Shown piece after piece: positions 27,350 to 39,780 of a stretch of DNA of 64,000 nucleotides. Made by a program: the position numbers and the translations under genes. The stretch is from Dipteris shenzhenensis. Its lineage: Eukaryota > Polypodiophyta > Polypodiopsida > Gleicheniales. The first letter of the stretch is position 1; the number at the start of each line of letters is the position of its first letter. The notes under the pieces were generated by a model. That model did no database searches. It was not told where the DNA came from and saw only the letters and a program-made list of their open reading frames with translations. The stretch lies in the NCBI GenBank assembly GCA_047967505.1, contig CM106540.1; one strand, given 5' to 3'.

Positions 27350-28253
27350 AATGTCATTCTACTTTTTGTAGCAGTCTTTGGCCATATGACCCATTTTACC
27401 ACAATAGTAGCATTCAACATTGATGTTTGCATTTTGGCCTCTCTACCATCCACCATGACCTCTTTGGCTCCCCCTGCCTCTAGAGTTACCACGTCCTCCT
27501 CCAAAGGACTGGTTTTCTTGAGTTTGCTGCATATTTTGATTTCTATCATGGCCTCCAGATCGGCCTCCTCTACCTCTGCCTCTGCCTCTGCCTCTGCCTC
27601 TACCTCTTCCAGCATTTGAGTAGAAGACAGTTTCTTTTGAAGTTCCTCCTGAAGAAGATGCACCACCATTTCTTTGCTCTTTAGAAATTAGAAGAGCAAA
27701 CAACTCCTCAAAATCAAGAAATTTTTCATGGATGGCAATGGATGTCCGGAATTGTGCATAATCCTTTCCTAGACCATTCAAGGTCACAGAAACTAGATCA
27801 TCATCTTCCACTGGCGACCCAATGGAAGCAAGTGCATCTGTAATTTTCTTTACCTTCATGTGGTAGTCATTGATGCTCATATTTTCTCTCTGCACATTGT
27901 GCAACTCCTGCTTGAGCTACATTTTCCTGGCTTGCGTATTTGTGTTGTACATTTTTGCCAAAGTATCCCATGCCTCCTTTGGTGTACTTGCATCCTGAAT
28001 ATGCACAATCATAGAATCTGAAATACTGATAGACAGCTAATACATAACTTTTCTGGCTCTTGCATGCCATCCTTTAAATGCCTACATTTCCTGTTGATTG
28101 GAAACATTAGGAAGAACTGGTTCTTCTCCATTTCCTATAATGAACTCCCAGTAGCCTTTTCCCATAAGGAAATTCGTCATTCTAAACTTCCATGCTTGGA
28201 AGTTATTCTTGTCAAGCTTTTCAGTGATAATCTGTGAAAGAGAATTAGACGCC
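27300..28253 (-). pseudogene. gag of element B
   Basis: Opens at the ATG at 28253 in the same way as element A's Gag. TAG codons fall near 28080, 28035 and 27920 (the last is CAG in element A). The frame is then open from 27904 to 27443, covering the SINDYHMKVKK and LNGLGKDYAQFRTSI capsid motifs and a Gly/Arg-repeat tail (RGRGRGRGRGR). The zinc knuckle CYYCGKMGHMAKDC lies near 27375-27415 and is followed by a TAG (about 27359) where element A has CAG. Confidence 0.85.
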
Positions 28254-28785
28254 ATTACAGAACACTACAAAATATTCTATCACTTCAAAAAACACAGCTC
28301 CTGCCTCACACGGGCAAATTTACAAAACTGAAAAAGTGGTATTTGACCACACAGTCACTTCCTAGTGACAATTTTGCATCAACAAGCAATAAGGATGATT
28401 CTGTAACTCCTAGTATCTCTACACACAGGCATATGATGTAATTTCTATGGCAACTTTTCACCGACCTGTAGAGCAGTGGTTGCACAGCAAAATCAGGGCC
28501 TTTTTTTCAGTGCTTGTGGAGAACTTTCGCCTCCAAAACGGGCCCGAAAATGCCCTCGAATCAGAAAAATAAAGTCACCAAGTGCTTTGCCCTTACCCGT
28601 AGCATATATTGCCCTCTTGCCACACCGCGAAGGGCATCTCAATCTGAGACAATGCACTCTTGCACTTTTCGGCTGTGCTACTTGCAGAGATTTGCTCCCA
28701 AACTCAAAAAAGGAAAGCAACACTGGTCCTCTTACCAGGCCACCGCGAACTTGGTTTGCTTTCTTGAGCTCCTTACCACGAACCA

Positions 28786-28798
28786 GGCTATGATGCCA
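28786..28798 (-). other. Primer binding site of element B
   Basis: On the minus strand TGGCATCATAGCC follows the LTR directly, close to the initiator-Met tRNA complement TGGTATCAGAGC. Confidence 0.75.
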
Positions 28799-29150
28799 TG
28801 TGAAGATAGTGGGAGAGAAGGAAGGAGTCTCACTTGCGACTTTCTCACATACACAATGGGGGAATACACACAAAGGTGGAGGCTCAAAACAGTTTTCCTT
28901 TTCTTAGTTGTGAAAACCAAAAGAACTCTAGTACAAAGAAATAGAAGAACCCTATATGTGGGTCTCAAACCAAACTCAGCTAACTAAGATGGCATACTAA
29001 CTGAGCCATGAACTAGAGTACATAAGGATAGTTGTCATCCAGCAATTATTCATGGGCGGTGTACCAACTGCATCTGCAGCTAACAAGTCGGTGACATAAA
29101 TGAACAATGGTCACCCTGGCATATCACGAGTGGAGCTCGATATCTCAACA
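28799..29150 (-). repeat. 5' LTR of element B
   Basis: 352 bases, followed on the right by the second CTTAG (29151-29155). On the element's own strand it starts TGTTGAGATATCG and ends CTATCTTCACA. Confidence 0.95.
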
Positions 29151-30372
29151 CTTAGATGCATGCTGGGCCTAGTGGGAGCAGAGGATATGGAGCTTATGCA
29201 TATGGATGTTAAAACAGCTTTCTTGCATGGGGATCTGCATGAGAAAATTTACATGGTGTAGCCAGAAGGCTTTAAAGAAAAGGGCAAAGAGCATTTAGTT
29301 TGCAAGAGCCTAGAGAATGGTATCAGAAGTTTGATGCTTTCATTTGATCCCAGGGTTTTAGAAGGAGTGAAATTGATCACTACCTCTACACTAAAAGGGC
29401 TAAGGATAATAGCCTGATACTCCTGGCACTATATGTGGATGATATGCTATTGGCTAGCAAGAATACTTATGAGCTAGATGCATGAGGCCTTTGATATGAA
29501 GGATTTGGGACTTGCAGGTCATATTCTTGGTATGCGCATCACGCGTGATCGGAGTAGGAAACTCCTCTGGCTTTCACAGAAGGAGTATGTTACAAAAGTA
29601 TTGTAGCATTTTAATATGGAGGGGGGGAAGGTAGTGAATACTCCCTTGCCTCCATATGTGAAACTGAGTCATACAGATAGTCCCAAATCAGATGAGGAGA
29701 GGGCCATGATGGCCAAGGTTCCTTATGCATCAGCAGTTGGGAGTCTTATGTATGATATGATAGCTTCTAGACCAGACATTGCATTTGCAGTGGGAGTTGT
29801 TAGCCGATATATGGCTACTCTAGGAAAGAGGCATTGGGAGGCAGTTAAGTGCATCATGAGGTACATGAAGGGTACCAAGGAGATGTGCATCTGCTTTGGT
29901 AGAGTTGACATGCGTGTACTTGGGTACACAGATTTAGATTATGAAGGGCATGTGGATAGTAGGAGATCCACTTTTGGTTATGTGTTCACCTTTACAGGTG
30001 GTGCATTGTCGTGGATGTCTCGTGCACAAAAGTGCGTTGCTTTTTCTACCACAGAGGCTGAGTATGTTGCAGCCACAGAGGGTTGTAAGGAGGCTATATG
30101 GCTTGATTGGCTAGTGGGAGATTTGGGAATTCATACAGGTGTACCAACATTGCATAGTGATTCCATGAGTGCTATTCAGCTAGCACGGAATCCGATCTTT
30201 CATGCAAAGACCAAACACATTGAGATCAGGTCCATTTCATCAGGGAGGTACTTGAGGACAAGCGCATAGAGCTTGTCAAGGTTCATATAGATGATAACCT
30301 TGTAGATATGCTGATAAAGAGTCTACCTAGTCAGCGGTTTGAGTATTGTCATGTATTGATGGGCATTGGATA
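29151..30372 (+). pseudogene. pol of element C, 3' part (RT and RNase H)
   Basis: Continues the RT broken at 23721. MHMDVKTAFLHGDL (about 29205-29245) is followed by the catalytic LYVDDMLLAS (about 29425-29455), then FDMKDLGL and ILGMRI. RNase H motifs follow: LGYTDLDYEGHVDSRRST, STTEAEYVAA, NPIFHAKTKHIEIR. TAG codons at about 29261 (before PEGF) and 29604 (after TKVL), and frameshifts between 29310 and 29480, disrupt it. The RNase H part (29616-30269) is a single open frame that loses phase near 30220; the tail continues to about 30372. Confidence 0.88.
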
Positions 30373-30426
30373 GTATGCTCACTGGTTGTTCTCCCTTAAA
30401 GGCATATTGTCCTTTAAGTGGGAGGT

Positions 30427-30473
30427 TGTGGGGTTTAAAAGGTCACTGTGCCTTTACCCCGGTTATGTACAAT
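30427..30473 (+). repeat. 3' LTR of element C, truncated
   Basis: Begins TGTGGGGTTTAAAAGG directly after the purine tract. It matches the start of the 5' LTR through TATGTACAAT and then switches to unrelated DNA, so about 120 bases of the LTR are missing. Confidence 0.8.
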
Positions 30474-30574
30474 GACGCTTTTGCAATCATGATCACTTTT
30501 TTTTTGGCAAAGAAATCATGATCACTTTGGTTGATGAATTGGCTCATTTTCCTAAAATTTTGATCTTTGTTTTG

Positions 30575-33500
30575 TACATCCAAAGTAGGACTTAATGGGA
30601 TTGGCCATATACCAGATAAGAATAGTCTTAGCCCATTATTGTAAATGGCATCTTTACAATGCACTTTGGATCTCAAGTGTTGACCTCCATGAGTACCTCC
30701 ACAAAAATATTAACTAAGGTTATCCCTATCCATCTAAGGACTATCGTGATTCACCCACGAAGAAAGAAATGACTCATAATATGTGGCCTAGCTTGTGGTA
30801 ACTATCCTAATTAAGCACTAGGTTTGCAATGAGGTTTACCTAAGTACCTCACCTTGGGAAGAACTCCCTCCTAAATGCACCAACAATCGCCAAATAATAT
30901 TTAATACTTGGTGGTTTATGTGAGATGGTGACCTATTTTGGACATGGGTTCCTAACCTTGTGGCTCACCTACAACCTATTTTCTTTTGTTGCATGCCATT
31001 TCAAAGCTCGTTCCATAAACAACTATGTGAGACTTGGGTCGATATTGCTGGTGGCGATATGGCTATGATAATGTCTAGTCTATTTCCTCCCCATCAGGGT
31101 TTTTGAAGTTCTCTCTACATATTTTGGTTCTCTAGTGATATACACTTGTATGTCAATCTAATTATCTATCTAGTTCTCATATGAGAATGTTTTGCTTGGA
31201 ATGAGTACAATGTCCTAAGATGGTTTTCTTAGATGATGAAATTGTCTTTATGCTTTCAACACTCTAGCTATGTAAATGGCCTCATGTGACAAGTCATGCA
31301 TTGTAAGATAGGGTGCAAGGTTAAGACCTACATGCATGTCTCTTGTTGCTAGAATACATTTTTCTACATGATAGGACCTGGGGTCCATCGGAATAAGCAT
31401 TATGCCTTGGAGTGTAATTTGAAATACTTGTGGTCTCTCGGTATGTTATGGATCTATTGCTTACTCCGTATGTATCCTTATAGATAAATGGCTGTGACTA
31501 GCCATGTTCAATGTGGAAACACATAATGGTTTTTTTATATTGGATAATTTAGATGTTTGGGGTGTGACATATCTAGTATTTGCCTTGGCTCATTCTAATT
31601 CCTTACTCCCTTGCCATATTGTAGGCTTTATGTTTAATCTATGCCTAGGTGGAGCTATATAATTCATGACTTGAGTCTTGTGGTTCCTAGTACTTTTCTC
31701 GATAGTTCATCCCTTGGTTTGTCAATAGCTTACTTTTTCTTAGCTCAATTTCTTCATATGACCGTGCATAGAGCATTACACACATATGGATGACTATACT
31801 CTGAATACAAGCATATAGCTAGGTTTTTTTCTTGATGAGTACTCCCTTTATTCTTTAGTACTTTTTAGTAATGTAGTTTACCATTCATGTACTAATTTCA
31901 AGGGGCTACTGGTCAGTGTGTTTTTTGCTTCTCAACTCTACTGTTGTTAAGTCAATCAAATTGAGATATGTTGTGGTTTGTATGCTTACTTTATAAGTGT
32001 TTTGTAGTAAGAGGTATTTGTGCCATATGGGTCTAAATGTAGCTCAAATATAGCCTAGGTGAGATGTATAATTTTATTTGAATGAATGGAAGTTGGTCCA
32101 TTAGTCCTATAGTTTTTGAAGCAGCATGTGAGTTTTTATAGATCCCTTAAGTGTAGTTTTGGGTGATCTTTCTCTTTTCTAATGCTTCAAAAGAAGGTGT
32201 GGTTTGGATACAAGATCTAAATGTGCTTTTTCACTATGCAACCCTACGTTAACCTCTTCACTACTTCCTCAACTAATCTTATAACAACTAAGATGTATGA
32301 ACTTAGACCAAAAGTGTTTTTATAGATTTTCAAAATACATTTTATTGAGATGCCTCACATCCCCCTTTAGTTACAATCAATTTTTCATGCTTAGGTCTAA
32401 TGATTAGTGGATTGGAATATTGGGAGCTCAATGATAATTAAATAATTATGAGATGGGTGTGTTTGCAACATTGAAGACTTACAATAATTTCTAAACAAGC
32501 TAGAATTCTAGGCCTATGTCCTCTTTCCCTTTTTTTCAACCATTGGCTGTGACTTTTATGTAAAGGTCCTCTAATCTACTTATTGAAAAGTTGTCCTCCA
32601 AATGCTAAGGAAATGGTCTTTTCTACTACTCTTTCAATTTCTATAAGTTCAAATGGTTGGGTATTACATCGTTAAGGTATGATTGGTTTGTGACTCGAAT
32701 ATACTAACACCTAGTTATACAGTTGCTCCTTCTATAAGTTTAGATGGTTGGGAATTACATCGTAAAAGTATGATTGGCTTGTGACTTGGATATACTAACA
32801 CCTAGTCATACAATTGCTCCTTCTAAAAAAATTCTTAGTTACTGAGGCTTGGTTTTAGGGGATCTCTTAGATTACTCAATCAATTCTCAAGAAAAAAAGT
32901 TGGTGTATGCTCAATCACTTAGACATGCTCCCATTTGATTAAAGCTTTTCCCAATTACCGTAGTAAGACCTAGCTCCAAGACTTGATCCTTGAATTTCCT
33001 TATATGTTGATCCTTTTGTTTTGGATCTCTTAAATAGTTTAGTCACTTTCTTTTTTTAAGAAATGAAGAAGTAAAATGTTGTTGTTTGGTCAAACATTTA
33101 AGCTGTTTATATCCTCATGTGACTAAGGTTAGTTGAATATGATCAAACCAAGGTTTGATAGGTCTTGGGATACCAATGCCTCCAAGGAACCATCCTATCA
33201 TTTTTGTAGCCTTCTTCACCCTCAAATAGTTTTCTTTGATTCTATGCTGAGGGAAATGTGTAAAGCATACCATAAGCCTTATGGTTGTGAATGTTTTTAT
33301 TTTTATCTCATCCTTTGGCATATTGCTAGTGTACATTTTCTACAATGATAACATGTAGTCAAGGTCAATGGCCCCTACATTTCCAAGGTACAAAGACTTT
33401 ATGTTCTAATATAACTTTGTTCTTATGGAATCCCTAACAATGGAATGTCTCTTCGCAGTACTGCTAGTGGGGTGCAACTTTATTCAAATCATATTTGTTG

Positions 33501-33715
33501 CTTTACCTATATAAAGCAAACCTTTTAAACTAGTGAACTTGCAAAAAAGTTCTACTAAAATTTTAGTTTAATAATAAGATTCGAGTTTCTTTCAACTATA
33601 TACTTGTAGTATGGTTTCTTTTAGCATACATGATGTAAGAGTATATTGTACTTACTACCTTATAATAAAATCTTCACTTTCTTTAGAGATGTTTTTAGTT
33701 ATATATTTACCCCCC
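30575..33715 (+). repeat. Array unit U1, diverged
   Basis: The first recognisable unit of a long tandem repeat. It starts near CCAAAGTAGGACTTAATGGG and runs in the same order as the other units through CCCTATCCATCTAAGG (about 30726) and GTTTTTGAAGTTCTCTCTAC (about 31100) to CTATGCCTAGGTGGA (about 31640). About 31700-33350 is unrelated to the DUF4218-bearing segment of U3 and U4. It rejoins the family near 33380-33715. A 91-base tandem duplication lies at about 32641-32822. No coding region was found. Confidence 0.65.
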
Positions 33716-35705
33716 AAAAAAAGTCATGTATTTACAAAAGGGTTTTCTTCTTTGAACTAGTTCCCATGTAATATCAAGCTAGAAGATGTACGTATATGCA
33801 AAATCAATGTCTAGGCACAAAAACACACACATGTCTTATGTGTTCTCATTACCATTCTTAATAGTAGAATGGATGGTGTGACCTACCTCGTGCTAGTTTT
33901 GTCCTTCTCCACTTTTTGTCTCTATCTCAATGTTGTCCTCCATCTCCATGTTTTTATTTTACAACTTACCTAGCTTCACTCTTAATTTCCCAATATTCTT
34001 ACTTGGATTTTTTAAATTCTCTTGTATGCTTTTTTTTGTATTCTTAATTTTCCAATATTCTTACTTGTTGATTTTTTTATAGGCTTGGAATCCTTTTCCA
34101 TCCTTGAATGCCTGTTGGCAATGATCTACATCAACATTCTATTGATTCATGATGCCACTACTTTCTTCCTTAGCTTTAAGTTTCCCAAAGAGAAGAAGCT
34201 CATTTGGTTATGCTTCTTATGATTTGGGGGTACATTGGCATACAATGCTATTACATTTTATGTATCTCCAAAGTAGGAGTATTGGGACTGGGCATATACT
34301 AGCTAAGAATTATCAGCCCATTACCATAAAATGACATCTTATGGTCTTTGGAATCCAAGTGTTGACCTCCCATGAGTACTCCACAAAAATAGTAACTAAT
34401 CCCTATCCATCTAAGGATTATCATATTCACTATATGGAAAGCAATAGTAATCTGGCCTAATTTATAGTAATTATCCCCATTGCACAGTAGGTTCACAAGG
34501 AGGTTTACATGATCGGGAAGAATTTTGTCTTAAGTGCACCACCAGTCAAGTAAGGGGCATGACTATGTGAGATGGTGACCCTTCAAGGGCCCCCGCCTAT
34601 CTTAGACATTGTTTCCTTACCTAGTGGCTCACCTACAGCCTAATTTCTTTTGTTGCATACCATTTTGAGGTCGCCCTTCCCTCCTTTGCATCTTTGTCCC
34701 TATCTTTCACCATAACTATCGAATGCCTTTGCTACCCCTATCTCTTCCTCTCTACATCTTCCTTGTAGGTAGATTGGCAACCTACTTCTCCCCACTCTCT
34801 TCCTCTCTGCATCTTCCTTGTAGGTAGATTGGCAACCTACTTCTCCCCACTCTACTTGCTCCTTGTAGGTAGATTGGCAACCTACTTCACCCTCTGTCTT
34901 GGCTACTAGCTCTCCTCTCTCCTCCTTGGCTGCCCCTTCCTTTTTGAGTGTGTCATCTGAAGTGCATGTGGAATAATGGAGATAGTTGCTAACCACTATG
35001 GCTACCTTGGTGTCCATACCTTTGAACACAATCATTCATAGGGCCTTACCTTCTTGATACTGATTTGGGTTCCATGAACAACCAAGTGATACCTAGGTCA
35101 ATACCTACTCATGGTGGTGGAACGGCCATGATAATGTCTGGTCTACAGCCTCCCCAATAGGGTATTTGAGATTCTCTCTACATATTGTGGTTCTCCGATG
35201 ATATTCAATTGTATGATCTAAGCATTTTTTGGTTCTCACACAAGAATTTGTTGCTTGGCACATCTTGAAATGATTTTGTTTTAATGAAAAAATCACTGCT
35301 ATCCTTTCAACACTCTGGGTGTGTAAATAGCTTGATGATGATTCATGCATTGTTTTGCTGGAAACTAAAAATTTCATGATAGGAAAGGATCCATCAAAGC
35401 AATACAAGCAAATCAGATGCTGAAGTATTTCGTACCTCTACAAATTTAGTGAAATGCTGAGTTGGATGACATGGTAATCCTAAACAATGTTGAGGAACGA
35501 TTGGTTGCTGTAAGAATAGCATTTACTCAAATCAAAGAATTGACTCACGGTGGACAATATGGGGTACAGGGTATCATTGTCAACATCGTGGTTGACACGA
35601 GCAAAGTACAACATATCATACCATGATTTCTTAATGATGAGTCATCCATAATATTTAGGAAAAACTACAATATAATACCACATAATTGCTCAATAAAGTT
35701 CAAAA
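33716..35705 (+). repeat. Array unit U2, shortened
   Basis: Begins at the shared unit start (TATTTACAAAAGGGTTTTC) and follows the unit to about 35400, then jumps to unrelated sequence (35430-35700). At 34755-34900 the segment CTTGTAGGTAGATTGGCAAC occurs three times. This segment is itself partly palindromic (GTAGGT...ACCTAC) and creates a repetitive minus-strand frame that I do not regard as a gene. Confidence 0.7.
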
Positions 35706-38700
35706 GTAATATATTTACAAAAGGGATTCCTTCCTTGAACTAGTTCTCATGTAATAACAAGCCAAAAATAGTACATGTATGCAGAGTCAATGTTTGGGCA
35801 GTACTAAAACACACACAAGCATCTCTTGTGCATTCTCATTATCATTCTTAATAGTAGAATGGCCGGTTTGACCTAACTTGATGTTAGTTATGTCCTTTGT
35901 CTCTAGCTTAGTGTTGTCCTCCATCTCCATGTTTTTCTTTTACAACACATTGGTGCAAGGCCCCCAACCTATCTTAAACATTGTTTCCTTACCTAGTGGC
36001 TCACCTACAACCTAATTTCTTTTGTTGCATACCATTTTGAGCCCCTTGCCTCCTTTACAGCTTTGCCCCTTTCTTTCACCATAACTATCGAATGTCTTTG
36101 CTACCCCCATCTCTTCCTCTCTGCATCTTCCTTGTAGGTAGACTGGCAACCTACTTCTCCCCACTCTCGCCTCCATATGTCTTGGATACTAGCCCTCCTC
36201 TCTCTTGCTTGGCTGCCCCTTCCTTTTTGAGAGTGTCATTTGAAGTGGATGTGGAATAATGGAGATAGTTGCTAACCACTATGGCTACCTTGGTGTCCAT
36301 CCCTTTGAACACAATCATTCTCAGGGCCTTACCTTCCTAATACTGATTTGGGTTCCATGAACAACCAAGTGATACCTAGGTCGATACCTACTCATGGCAG
36401 TATGGCCATGATAATGTCTGGTCTATTACCTCCCCAATAGGGTTTTTGAAGTTCTCTCTACATATTGTGGTTCTCTAGTGATATTCAATTGTATGATCTA
36501 AGAATTTTTATGGTTCTCATACAAGAATGTGTTGCTCAGCACGTCTTCAAATGGTGTTTTTTGGATGACCAAATCATCAACACTTTAGGTGTGTAAACAA
36601 CTTGATGATGATTCATGCATTGTAATATAGGCTGCAACGTTAAGACCTTCATGTATGTTGATCCTTCTTTTGTTGGGAAAATAATTTTGCACGATAGGAT
36701 GGATTCCATCAAAATAAACCTTGTCCTTTGGAGTGTTATTTGAAAGATTTGTGGTGCTTGCAAGTTATACAATCTCTGGCTCACTCTCTATGTATCCTTT
36801 TAGATAATTGGTTGTGACTAGCCACGTGCAATGTGGAAATACATAGTGGTTTTTTTATTTTTTAAAGTTTGTAAGATGTTTGGGGTTCTCACATCTAATG
36901 CCTTCCTATTCTCATTCCTTGCTCCCTAGCCATGTGTAGGCTTTGTGTTCAATCCATGCCTAGATAGAATTATATAATCCTTGACTTGAGTCTCACGTTT
37001 CCTGATACTTTGCTCAATAATTCCTCTCCTAGGGAAACATTATGGAAAATATAATCAATAAGAAGGATCTAATAGCTTCAACAAAGATCTTCTAATAGCT
37101 CATATAAACAACCTAAGCTATGGACAAAACAAAAAAGTGATGACACATATGAGGTGTCTCCATGGTCTTCTAAGAATGATAATCAACTAGTGAAAGAAAC
37201 ATTAGTAGCGATAACAACACCTACTACATATGGAGCATCCATTAGAGCTTCTTTAGTAATGATGATAATTTATCTGTTTTAAGAGACATGATTAGCATAG
37301 GTTGGTATTATAGTATATGAATTATAAAAAAACTTATCTTAGTTAGTTTTATTTTAATTATGTGTTGTAGCATATTTTGTCATTGGTCACCAAAGGTTGC
37401 TTAGATAAGGGTTTTGTGAAGTCATTTATTACCTAAGAGAAGTTGGGAGGCAAGGAAGCATCTGTATACATTTGTATATTGTTTTCTTATTTACATTCAT
37501 ATGTTATTTGGTTATTCTACATGTATATATTATTTTGACTAGCCTGCAAGCATGTGCATTGTACAAGTGAGCAATTTTAAAAGAGTTACATCCATTTGAG
37601 TTTCCAAAAAAGAGGCTAGAGTGAATGGAGCCCATGTGTTTTATGAAGAAATTATTTTTGATCAACTTTTTCAATATACAAGAGCATATACTAGTGCATC
37701 TTGTGGATGAGATGTCCCTTTACTTGGTGATGGATGTTCCTTTTCGAGGGGTCTATGAAATTCATCAAGAGATTATGTCAAAGTGATACAAGGATGGTTA
37801 ATTTATTTATGAGTCTCTATTTTATGTCACTAAATATCTGGTAAATGTAAATTTGTCAAAAAACTTCAAATGATGAGGATGACAAGAAGATATAGTGAGG
37901 TGTTGCAAGAAATATGAAAAGGGGTAAATTTATCTTATAAAAATTGTAAGCATATTTTCACATTTGTCTCATATAATTCAGAGAATATGCGAAAATGAAT
38001 AGAGATCTATGAAAATGAAAATGAAAATGAAAATAGGTTATAGGAGAGAGAAACTAATTTAATCATGCTTTGTGGTTTATGATGCACAACATTCGGTATT
38101 TTTTTACTTGTGCTACTACCACCCTTAGACACAAACCATGCTATGGTTCTTCAATTGGATTCATATAGCAAAGCTTAGAAGGACACTAAAGCTCCACTTG
38201 TTCATCTACACTACAAGGAAGTTTTAAAGAAAGCTGTCAAAGAAATGCATATCCACCAAATGCCTCTTCCAAACAGTCTCAATGAACTAGCCAAGTTCGC
38301 TAATATGGTGGTATTACTGCCCTCAACATTACAAATTATAACTACTAGACATAATATGCCAAGACGTGGAACCATTGTATCTTTTGGTAGAGGTTGGGAT
38401 TGCTCCAAACCTCGGCCCACCTCTTCAAAGGTGGCTTCTTCTAACCATTCCCACTATACAATTCTTCTTCAGAGGTATAAAGCCTTTATGTTCTGACATA
38501 ATTTTGTTTTTATGGATGGATGTAGGTAATAATCCCTGCAAATGGAATGGCTCTTAGGAGTACCACTAGTAGGGTGCAACAACTTTCAATTCATTTTTCT
38601 TGCTTTGTCCATTAAGCAAACCTTTTAAACCAATAAACTTGCAATAAAATTCAGCTAAAATTTTTGTTTCATAATAAGATTCTAGTATCTTTTAGCTATA

Positions 38701-38815
38701 TGCTTGTAGTATGGTTTCTTTTAGCACACATGATGTAAGAGTATATTGTAATTTTAGTCTTTAATAATAAAATCTTCACATTCTTTAGAGATGTTTTAAT
38801 TTATATATTTACCCC
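35706..38815 (+). repeat. Array unit U3
   Basis: Full-order unit except for an internal deletion at about 35945, where CTTTTACAACACA joins TTGGTGCAAGG. It includes the DUF4218-like segment (about 37520-37800) and the conserved unit tail ending at the TATATTTACCCCCC run (about 38810). Confidence 0.75.
37520..37800 (+). pseudogene. CACTA-transposase (DUF4218-like) remnant in U3
   Basis: Reads YIILTSLQACALYK, stop, AILKELHPFEFPKKRLE, stop, MEPMCFMKKLFLINFFN, then IQEHILVHLVDEMSLYLV. The pattern (C/L)K-x-SDLKEL...KRLE...M-x-(K)IF-x-x-FF-x-IQ(E/V)H-LVHLVDE matches my memory of the DUF4218 region of En/Spm (CACTA) transposases. Two stops here are TGA and TAG type. The same protein segment recurs at 48275-48560 and, inverted, at 61290-61560. 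Confidence 0.6.
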
Positions 38816-39510
38816 CCAAAAAAAGTAATATATTTACAAAATGGAGTCCTTCCTTGAAATTAATTCCCATATAATAACAAGCTAGAAGTAGTACATGTAT
38901 GCAGAATCAATATTTAAGCACTAAAACACACACAAGCATGTCTTGGGTGTTCTCATTATCATTCTTAATAGTAGAATGGATGGTGTGACCTAACCTAGTG
39001 TTAGTTTTGTCCTTTGTCTCCACTTTTTGTCTCTATCTTAGTGTTGTCCTCCATCTCCATGGTTTTCTTTTACAACTTACCTAGCTTCACTCTTAATTTT
39101 TCAATATTCTTACCTATGGATTTTTTGTATCGTCTCGTATCTTTTCTCGTATTGTTAATTTTCTAATATCCTGACTTATGGATTTTTTTATAGGGCTACA
39201 ATCCTTATCCATCGTTGAGTACCTATCAATAATCATCTACATCATGATTTCATTCATTCATGATGCTACTAAGGTACCTTCTTTCTTAAATATAATTCTC
39301 CCAAAGAGAAGAAGCCCATTTGGATTTTTATGATCTAGCAATACATGGGCATACAATGCTATTACATTTATCTCCAAAGTAGGAGATATTGGGACTGGTC
39401 ATATACTAGCTAAGAATTCTCAGCCCATTACCATAAAATGACATCTTTTGGAATGCTATTTGGATTCCAAGTGTTGACGTCCTATGATTACTCCATAAAA
39501 ATAGTAACTA
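38816..39510 (+). repeat. Array unit U4, left part
   Basis: From the unit start to the AAAATAGTAACTA stretch where element F inserted; continues at 46815. Confidence 0.8.
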
Positions 39511-39515
39511 AGGTC

Positions 39516-39768
39516 TGTTGAGAGAGCTTAACATCATGTGATCATGTGTGCATAGCACCATCACGTGATCATATGTGCATAGCACTAACCTTATAGGGTG
39601 CTATAAAGGAAAGGGTTAGATCCCCTAACGCTAACCCTAAATGGGTTTGTATGTATTCTATTTTTTCAACTAAATCTAGTGTATAGTTAGTCATTTGTGG
39701 TGTGCTCTCTAGCTGTGCCCTCTCTCCTCATCTCCACTCTTCTCCTCTCCCCTATTCATTTTTTGTCA
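39516..39768 (+). repeat. 5' LTR of element F
   Basis: 253 bases, TG...CA. It has a perfect G-box CACGTG (39562-39567) within a duplicated TGATCATRTGTGCATAGCAC motif, a TATA box CTATAAAGG (39601-39609), and a telomere-like CCCTAACGCTAACCCTAAA stretch. Outside the first 25 bases it differs from the 3' LTR at about seven positions. Confidence 0.95.
39601..39609 (+). promoter_or_regulatory. Predicted TATA box of element F LTR
   Basis: CTATAAAGG, 86 bases into the LTR. The 3' LTR has the same motif at about 46648-46656. Position and sequence suit the U3 promoter of a copia LTR. Confidence 0.6.
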
Positions 39769-39780
39769 TGGTATCAGAAC
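39769..39780 (+). other. Primer binding site of element F
   Basis: TGGTATCAGAAC directly after the LTR, an 11 of 12 match to the initiator-Met tRNA complement. Confidence 0.85.

Larger units (their letters stand above)
23722..29150 (-). mobile_element. Copia element B, complete, nested in element C
   Basis: Complete LTR-to-LTR copia insertion of 5,429 bases on the minus strand. Its LTRs are 23722-24072 and 28799-29150, both TG...CA. The 5-base target duplication CTTAG flanks it at 23717-23721 and 29151-29155, and removing the insert rejoins the RT frame region of element C. By my reading the two LTRs differ at about 17 positions plus one indel (about 95% identical), most of them transitions. 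The internal order on the minus strand is primer site, leader, gag, protease, integrase, RT, RNase H, purine tract. The element is dead: the integrase core is deleted, the protease aspartate is changed, and several TAG stops are present. It is the same family as element A. Confidence 0.96.
19332..30473 (+). mobile_element. Copia element C, interrupted by element B
   Basis: Plus-strand copia element with short LTRs. The 5' LTR (19332-19501, about 170 bases) starts TGTGGGGGTTAAAGG. A primer site TGGTATTACAGCC follows at 19504. A 1.4-kb leader precedes gag at 20959; pol follows and is split at 23721 by the nested element B. Pol resumes at 29151 and ends near 30372, and a purine tract AAGTGGGAGGT leads into a 3' LTR that begins at 30427 (TGTGGGGTTTAAAAGG) and stops matching after about 47 bases. 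Without B the element is about 5.7 kb. Several frameshifts and stops make it dead. Confidence 0.9.

Noticed and set aside
28493-28987. Frames of 105-157 residues in the leader and 5' LTR of element B
   Set aside because: They overlap each other on both strands, extend into the LTR and have no copia counterpart in this position.
34700-35035. Minus-strand 111-residue frame with VGCQSTYKE repeats
   Set aside because: It is a translation of the triplicated palindromic segment in unit U2; the matching positions in U3 and U4 are not open.
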